Shown here: in pieces, positions 58,680-64,000 of the stretch
Layout of the letters: each line of letters starts with the position of its first letter
Numbering within the stretch: position 1 is the first letter of the stretch
DNA from: Coemansia sp. RSA 487
Lineage: Eukaryota > Kickxellomycota > Kickxellomycetes > Kickxellales > Kickxellaceae
Assembly (NCBI GenBank): GCA_027577595.1
Contig: JANBRJ010000036.1
Span: 1-64,000 of the forward strand
Direction: 5' to 3'
Length of the DNA: 64,000 nt
The notes under the pieces: generated by a model
Database searches by the model: none
Told to the model about the DNA's origin: nothing
Seen by the model: the letters and a program-made list of their open reading frames with translations, nothing else
Made by a program: the position numbers and the translations under genes

Positions 58680-59126
58680 TTAAATATATTGCAGTCCAAA
58701 AATAAATGATAATTCTCGTTTTGCTGATTCAGTAGAGTCGGATCCATGGAATGAGTTTCTAGTATCTGTCAACCCGTAACGCGCCCTTAAACATGATGGA
58801 TTGCTGATCCGCATTTGTACTGGATGTGTGGAACCCATTTCCTGCCGCCACCACGATATTGCGCCAGGACCACCAAGAGCCATTGCTTCAAACGGCCCCG
58901 ATGTCATGTAGCTTACTAATCTGCCGTAGAAGAACCGCTCGCTATGCTCGGCGTAGAATGAGCGGGCCTGATCCTGCGTCCAGAACACGCGCTTCCGCTG
59001 CAGGATTCGTATTCCTTTGCGGTTGTTTCTGATCTCGTTGATAATGCTTTTGACAAACTCTGGGTTTGCCAAGAGATCTGGCTTGAGCAGAGCCAGTGTA
59101 ATTTCAGATGCTTTTCGAGCTGCCAT
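58680..59126 (-). CDS. NME6: nucleoside diphosphate kinase, NME6 type
   Basis: A 148-aa group II NDP kinase. The family transfers the gamma phosphate between nucleoside triphosphates and diphosphates through a phosphohistidine. NME6 in animals is mitochondrial with weak activity. It reads TLALLKPDLLANPEFV, FYAEHSERFFYGRLVSYMTSGP and YGLTDTRNSFHGSDS. H127 is the catalytic His, and the RFFYGRLVSYM spacing with LTDTRN is the NME6 pattern rather than NME1. No leader is evident. It converges on array gene 9 (74 bp between stops). Confidence 0.88.
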   Translation of the reverse strand: MAARKASEITLALLKPDLLANPEFVKSIINEIRNNRKGIRILQRKRVFWTQDQARSFYAEHSERFFYGRLVSYMTSGPFEAMALGGPGAISWWRQEMGSTHPVQMRISNPSCLRARYGLTDTRNSFHGSDSTESAKRELSFIFGLQYI

Positions 59127-59288
59127 TGCGCCTAATATTACAATACAAAACCAATAAAAGAAATGAACTGACCAAACTTTGAAATTAAATGTCTAAAAAA
59201 AGGGGGGGGAGTTTTAGTTGCAAAAACTACACTAAACTGTTTATTTAAACATCTTGTGGGACTCACGTCTGGAGTGCTAAATTTTATG

Positions 59289-62200
59289 TCAATCCTCTCT
59301 CCACAGCCACTTTAAGCTGAGCAGCTCCCAGTTGCTGGACATGCCATGGCGCTGCAGCCACGCTTGGCGCTGGTACTTGTGGCGGATGTGCTCTTTGCGC
59401 CGCTCAAACGCAACCCACGTGGCAATGCGGTGCTCGACGGGATCGCGCATTGTATATACCAACAGCACAAGCACATTCAGACACAGCGCAATAGCCACAA
59501 AGATGATCCACTGGAACCAGAACGGGCCCTTGGACATCAACATGGTGAATGTGCCTAGAACATAATATCCTTCGCCTGGTGAGCTCGGATATATGTGGCA
59601 CAGCACCCCGTTCCATCCAAACCACAGCGTCAGAGTCAGTATGACGCTGACGTGAGACAAGTACACCCATCTGCGCACATCCACATACGCGATCTTGAGT
59701 GTCACAATCAGAACCATAATCCCGTAGATTGTCAGGCTCCAGATGTACTGGTCGTCCGATGTCGCGTGGCGCCCAAGCACCATGTTGCTGGCGAACGGAA
59801 AGTACGCGGCTATGATCGCATGGACAATGCCAATAACCACTACGCGCTGCATAAATATCGGAACCGTAAATAGATGGTTCTTTGGTCCCATGTCGCGATA
59901 CAGCTCGGGATATGCCATCAGCGTCTCCGGTTGCAGATCTTGCTCAAAGATACCCACCACCAGCACCGGTAGAATGGAAAACAACGTGTTGTACATCGAC
60001 AGCGTCCAGCTTTCAAACAGCGACGTTCCGCTGAACCCCGTGTAGAACTGGAATATAAGCTGCGTCGTGTAGAACGCCATGCACTTGTAGAATGTGCCCA
60101 TGATAAACATCGACACGCGCACATAGCTCCACCGCCCGTGCACAAGAAGGAGCTTCTGCAGGAACCGGAACTGGCCGATCGAAAAGTCCGCCGAACGACT
60201 TGCCTGCAAACCCTCCTGCCCAGCAATGCCAATCCCGACATGTGCCTCCTGGATCATCGCAATGTCGTTGCCACCGTCGCCAATCGCCAGGGTCACCATG
60301 TACTTGTCGTTGTCGTGCTTGAACAGCTCTGTCATTGAGCCTAGGCACTTTCGGACTCTATGCCACGCTCCAGACTCGGTTCCTTTGGCAGCCTTTCCAC
60401 CTCCCTCGCACCGCACACGCATGTTGTGGACAATCAGCGCCTTTTGCGAAGGCGATACACGCGAGCAGATCACCGCATCGCATAGCGTCCCCAGCGAAAG
60501 GAACTTGTCCAAAAGTCCCTCTGACTCGTACTGCTCAAGCGTTGTAAGCGTCTCGCCATCAACCACCACTGCCAGCGATGTAGACCCGTCCGTGACACCG
60601 CTGTTACTGCTGCTGTTCACCAAGGTTCCAAACGGTCCCGATGAGAGCGGCACTTCGTCAGAGTCGCTTGTCGACGCCTTCTTGGACACGCCGCGGGTCA
60701 TATCGCTGGATCCAGACGACGACTGTGAGCCACTGCGCCGCACAACATCGGCGTGGCCAACTCCGGGTGCCTCGGCAACGTCGTTGGCCCATTCAATCGC
60801 TGTCGCTGGCCGCTGGAGCTCCACATCGACGATCGGTGTTTCCAGATACTCTGTAGTCTTGCTCTCTTTTGAGTCCTCATCGCTGCCAGCACCACTACGA
60901 GTGTTATGCTGGTCATCGCGTAAAGTAGACATTTGCGTATCTGGTTGGCCAAAGTTCTCTTGCTGGCGCAAATCACCGTCCATCTTCTTATTCGCCTTGC
61001 CGAAGTGGCGCGGATCCAGCATGTTGCCAAACTTCTTCATTCCGCGCTTGAGCTTCTGCCTTTTGGAACGCTTCTCAAACCGGTCGTCGATGCTTGCGGC
61101 CATGCTGCGCGCGACCTCGAGGGCGTCCGAAATGATCCTGTCGAGCTCCTCGTAATCTGTTTTCGACTGCATGACGAGCAGCGACATCTTGTCCTTATTC
61201 TGCTCCAGCGTTTTGACGTCAAGGCTGGTCGTCTCAACCATATCGGTCTCGATTAGTCGGCAGGACTTTGCAATGTTGATTGCGGTTTCAACCTTGTCGC
61301 CAGTCAGCATCCACACACGAATTCCGGCACGACGCAGCTTGAATATAGTTTCGGGAACTCCGCTTTGCAGCCTATCCTCAATCGCCGAAACTCCAGACAA
61401 CAGCAAATCACCCTCAATTTCCTCGCAAAGCGCCTCAACTTGCTGCTGCCGGTTGGCAAGCGCAGTAGATGCCGCCACATATCTCTGATGCCACGCCTCA
61501 TACGTAGCGGAGTCGATCTCCTTGTGTGCATACATAAGCGTGCGCAGACCTTCAGTTGAGAATTGGTGCAAGGCCTCAAGCGCACGCGCACGCGCCCACT
61601 CCTCTTCTTCCTTTGGCGGCATCTCAAACGAGCTTGGCACTTCTACGTGGCCCTGAGTATCGGCAAAGCTGCTAACCTCGCTAATTGCGCTGAACTGTGA
61701 GTCGCTCATCAGCCGCCTATGCGCTAGCTTGAGATGCGACACGCCTGATAGCTTCTTGCGATGGTGCTCGGCGCCAATGTTGACAGGAGGAGTCGAAGGA
61801 AGCGTGCCATAAATCGACTTTTTGCCGACTGTGTTCTCGTCATACTCAGCACCATCGTCAGCGTTTTCGACTTTGTCGATGTCATTGTCGTCGTCGTCGT
61901 CTCTTACATCAAAGCTGGTGCAGAGACCTGATGGCGTGCGCGGGCTAGACGAGTCACCGCCATAAAGTAGGAGCCCCTCGTTAAAACGAGACGGCAGCGG
62001 CGTGGGATCAAACGGCGCTGTCGGGTCTACGTTGCTGCTAGCAAGAGAGGAGCTGCGCGAGTGTAGATACGCTGCGCTCGGCTGCGAAAGCTTGTGTCGA
62101 AGCGTTAGAGGAGCTCCAGGTAGTGTTCCAAACACGCTGCTGGTCTGTTTAGGCTGTGGCAGGTACGGTGTGTCGTCGGGATTTGACTCCAGCTTTTCTG

Positions 62201-64000
62201 GCTTCACCAGCCGCGGTAATATGGCGGAATCGGCTCCCTTTGACATCATCACTACACGTCCGTCGGGACACCGCATAATCACAGACATGCGCTTGCGGGC
62301 ACTTGAGAATTCCAAAACATCCAAGATTTCGTAGTTTCCCAGCCTGTCTGTTGGGTGCGGGGGAGGAACGCCTCTGTCAAAGCTCTGCGCATCGGCATCT
62401 TCCGGCGTTGTGTTGGCCTCAGCAACATCTTCGACATGAGTATCAGTCGTGTCGGTTGGAGAGGAGTTATCGTTGTTCCGTCCGCTGCTCGATGTGGACA
62501 CTGCAGTCCCGGGCGTGCTGGATGTAGGAGCCGGACTTTTGTTGGTGTCGCTAGGCTGAAGTCCCTGAATAACGACGCGATTAAAGTCGCGCATACGCTC
62601 AGAAGCTACCACACGCAGCTGCACTAATGGACCGGCTCTGTTGTTCATAACATACCCCAGCTCAGCCGCCGCTGCTACAAGTGCCTTTTCATCAGGCGAT
62701 GTTGCCTGGTACCCTGTGATACGGCCAGTAACTGGGTCGCGATCTGGCTGCACTGTGTGGCAAAGAGCCATGCAGCGTAAAAACCATTCGGCTCGTGCTC
62801 TGAACACTTCCGAGGGCGGCGAGTAGCTGTCCATGATTCTCCGCGACGACGGTAATGCGAGAAGGTCCGAGACAGGTGCATCGTCGCTAGCTTTGGTGTG
62901 GATGCGAGGGTCGTCGTCTCCATCGCCAGCGAGATCGGGGTCCGCCTCAACAGCGTCATCCACCGCCGATTCAAGCTGCGACGAAGCTTCAGCAGCAGCA
63001 TCCTGCTCACCCGGCGACGACAAGGGCTCGTCATCATCATTGTCATCGTCAGCAACGACAGAGCTTGTTGGAGAGCGCAGTACCGATGCAGACATTCCAC
63101 GCACATGCTTTGCAAAACTGAGACGCAGACTGCTGCCATTCCCGATACCGTTGTTGCCGTTGCCGTTACCGTTGCCGTTGCCGTTGCCGTTGCCGCTGTT
63201 GTTATTCGCGCGATTGACAGCCGCAATCTGTTGTAGTGCGCGTGGTCCTTGGCCTGGGGTGGTTGGGCTACGCATCGGAGAGGGAAGACTATGCTGGCGC
63301 CGATGTTTTGAGAGCAGTTGCGTCTTAAGTAGTGATGGTGACTGGCGTCCACTATTGCTGCCTGCAGACAAAGGTCCCGAGCGTAAGAATGAAAGGCGCG
63401 AGGAAGTTCTTTGCATCTTTGGGCTGCTGGAAGACATGTTGGTAAGATCGTCTGCAGCAGCAAGATCATCAGCATCACCGTCTGCCTGAAGAGCACTATC
63501 CTTTGACTTTTCTTGCAGTCGATCCAGATCGATGTGTAAGTAAGAGAATCCCGACACCATCACCGCACGCAGCTTCATAATGTTCTCAGTCAGAGTTCCT
63601 GTCTTGTCGCTAAACACATACCGCACCATTCCAAGATCCTCGTTTATCGCCGTTGTGCGTGCCTCTGCACGAGTATCTGTGTCTGGGTGGTACATCGAAA
63701 CGTCCTGCTGAATAAACCAGCACTGGAAGATTTTGACTGCCTCCAGCGTAACATAGAGCGAGATCGGGATCAGGGCGTTCATCATGACAATGTAGCCAAA
63801 GATAAGCGCTGCACTGGACATTTTCTTGTTCTCCAGATACCAGTGCTTCCAGCTAGTCGAGTTATTCCAATGAATGCCAAGCGCGGCAAAAATAAAGCAC
63901 AGGACCAGCAGCAACAGAAACACCAGAATTACAATGCGGTTGGTGATTCGCTGGATCTGTGGTGCCTTTGTGCGCACGTTGCGCGTTGCGTTAAGGCGAA
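59289..64000 (-). CDS. P4-ATPase phospholipid flippase, N-terminus beyond the window
   Basis: A lipid-translocating P4-ATPase, near 1570 aa within the window. The frame is open to the right edge, and the apparent start at 63977 is a GTG inside a conserved stretch (LNATRNVRTKAP), so the actuator domain and first membrane spans lie outside. Visible parts are TM3-TM4 with PISLYVTLE, the phosphorylation site DKTGTLT (about 124-130), a long nucleotide-binding region with several disordered acidic and Ser-rich inserts, WMLTGDKVETAINIA, a hinge VTLAIGDGGNDIAMIQEAHVG, and six C-terminal membrane spans. RTKAP resembles the Dnf3 class more than Drs2 or Dnf1/2, but subclass is uncertain. It presumably needs a Cdc50-type partner. 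Confidence 0.93.
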   Translation of the reverse strand, partial: RLNATRNVRTKAPQIQRITNRIVILVFLLLLVLCFIFAALGIHWNNSTSWKHWYLENKKMSSAALIFGYIVMMNALIPISLYVTLEAVKIFQCWFIQQDVSMYHPDTDTRAEARTTAINEDLGMVRYVFSDKTGTLTENIMKLRAVMVSGFSYLHIDLDRLQEKSKDSALQADGDADDLAAADDLTNMSSSSPKMQRTSSRLSFLRSGPLSAGSNSGRQSPSLLKTQLLSKHRRQHSLPSPMRSPTTPGQGPRALQQIAAVNRANNNSGNGNGNGNGNGNGNNGIGNGSSLRLSFAKHVRGMSASVLRSPTSSVVADDDNDDDEPLSSPGEQDAAAEASSQLESAVDDAVEADPDLAGDGDDDPRIHTKASDDAPVSDLLALPSSRRIMDSYSPPSEVFRARAEWFLRCMALCHTVQPDRDPVTGRITGYQATSPDEKALVAAAAELGYVMNNRAGPLVQLRVVASERMRDFNRVVIQGLQPSDTNKSPAPTSSTPGTAVSTSSSGRNNDNSSPTDTTDTHVEDVAEANTTPEDADAQSFDRGVPPPHPTDRLGNYEILDVLEFSSARKRMSVIMRCPDGRVVMMSKGADSAILPRLVKPEKLESNPDDTPYLPQPKQTSSVFGTLPGAPLTLRHKLSQPSAAYLHSRSSSLASSNVDPTAPFDPTPLPSRFNEGLLLYGGDSSSPRTPSGLCTSFDVRDDDDDNDIDKVENADDGAEYDENTVGKKSIYGTLPSTPPVNIGAEHHRKKLSGVSHLKLAHRRLMSDSQFSAISEVSSFADTQGHVEVPSSFEMPPKEEEEWARARALEALHQFSTEGLRTLMYAHKEIDSATYEAWHQRYVAASTALANRQQQVEALCEEIEGDLLLSGVSAIEDRLQSGVPETIFKLRRAGIRVWMLTGDKVETAINIAKSCRLIETDMVETTSLDVKTLEQNKDKMSLLVMQSKTDYEELDRIISDALEVARSMAASIDDRFEKRSKRQKLKRGMKKFGNMLDPRHFGKANKKMDGDLRQQENFGQPDTQMSTLRDDQHNTRSGAGSDEDSKESKTTEYLETPIVDVELQRPATAIEWANDVAEAPGVGHADVVRRSGSQSSSGSSDMTRGVSKKASTSDSDEVPLSSGPFGTLVNSSSNSGVTDGSTSLAVVVDGETLTTLEQYESEGLLDKFLSLGTLCDAVICSRVSPSQKALIVHNMRVRCEGGGKAAKGTESGAWHRVRKCLGSMTELFKHDNDKYMVTLAIGDGGNDIAMIQEAHVGIGIAGQEGLQASRSADFSIGQFRFLQKLLLVHGRWSYVRVSMFIMGTFYKCMAFYTTQLIFQFYTGFSGTSLFESWTLSMYNTLFSILPVLVVGIFEQDLQPETLMAYPELYRDMGPKNHLFTVPIFMQRVVVIGIVHAIIAAYFPFASNMVLGRHATSDDQYIWSLTIYGIMVLIVTLKIAYVDVRRWVYLSHVSVILTLTLWFGWNGVLCHIYPSSPGEGYYVLGTFTMLMSKGPFWFQWIIFVAIALCLNVLVLLVYTMRDPVEHRIATWVAFERRKEHIRHKYQRQAWLQRHGMSSNWELLSLKWLWRED
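63130..63210 (-). repeat. 6-bp coding minisatellite (GN repeat) in the P4-ATPase
   Basis: Tandem GGCAAC-type units on the minus strand encode a Gly-Asn run in a disordered insert of the nucleotide-binding region. Length is likely to vary. Confidence 0.85.

Noticed and set aside
60226-61155. 309-aa plus-strand frame
   Set aside because: Ser-rich antisense of the P4-ATPase coding region with no family signature.
1-64000. tRNA, rRNA or CRISPR arrays
   Set aside because: No T-loop-type words in a foldable setting, no rRNA-like stretch and no regularly spaced direct repeats with unique spacers were found by eye. A covariance-model scan would be decisive.

Overview
The window looks like nuclear DNA of an early-diverging fungus, most likely Zoopagomycota of the Kickxellomycotina (Coemansia-like) type. 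This is an inference from gene content: compact, nearly intron-free protein genes, a GH19 chitinase (rare in fungi), a FunK1-type fungal kinase relic, the fungal DUF3020 domain, ALO1, and an expanded family of AA11-like lytic polysaccharide monooxygenases (LPMOs). ATG starts were chosen throughout. Several long reading frames open at TTG or GTG, so their starts were moved to the first sensible ATG or, for DONSON, to an upstream exon.

Layout. 1-3.1 kb is AT-rich and holds worn LTR-retroelement fossils. 3.2-24 kb is a housekeeping block: secreted GH19 chitinase, importin-alpha-like ARM protein, mitochondrial cobalamin adenosyltransferase, a kinase-like relic, DONSON (with one intron), D-arabinono-1,4-lactone oxidase, a neutral-sphingomyelinase-like enzyme, a small BRCT-like protein, VPS51 and a Gln-rich DUF3020 protein. 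A 3.5-kb gene-free stretch follows. 27-36 kb holds a small secreted CBM96/DNRLRE-like protein, ORC5, a decayed FunK1 kinase, an orphan ORF, a second adenosyltransferase copy that seems to have been converted by the first over its 3' two thirds, and an AIFM2/FSP1-like oxidoreductase.

36-58.6 kb is the accessory core. Nine AA11-like LPMO genes lie head-to-tail on the + strand, with a Tc1/mariner-type inverted-repeat element just upstream and a second copy inside. The first six genes carry acidic Ser/Asp tails with a recurring D-x-C-D-D-like motif, and four of them end in a shared module built around YYSGVY and FEFS. The last three carry a linker plus a CBM19-like chitin-binding module and share an inverted-repeat promoter motif (TACG-N5-CGTA). 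Two adjacent members (46742 and 49758) have lost both histidines of the copper brace but keep the fold signatures and secretion signals. One of them ends in a Met-rich and Gln/Asn-rich tail of several hundred residues. This split of an LPMO array into catalytic, chitin-binding and brace-less scaffold-like members is the most unusual system in the window.

58.7-64 kb holds an NME6-type nucleoside diphosphate kinase and a large P4-ATPase lipid flippase that runs off the right edge.
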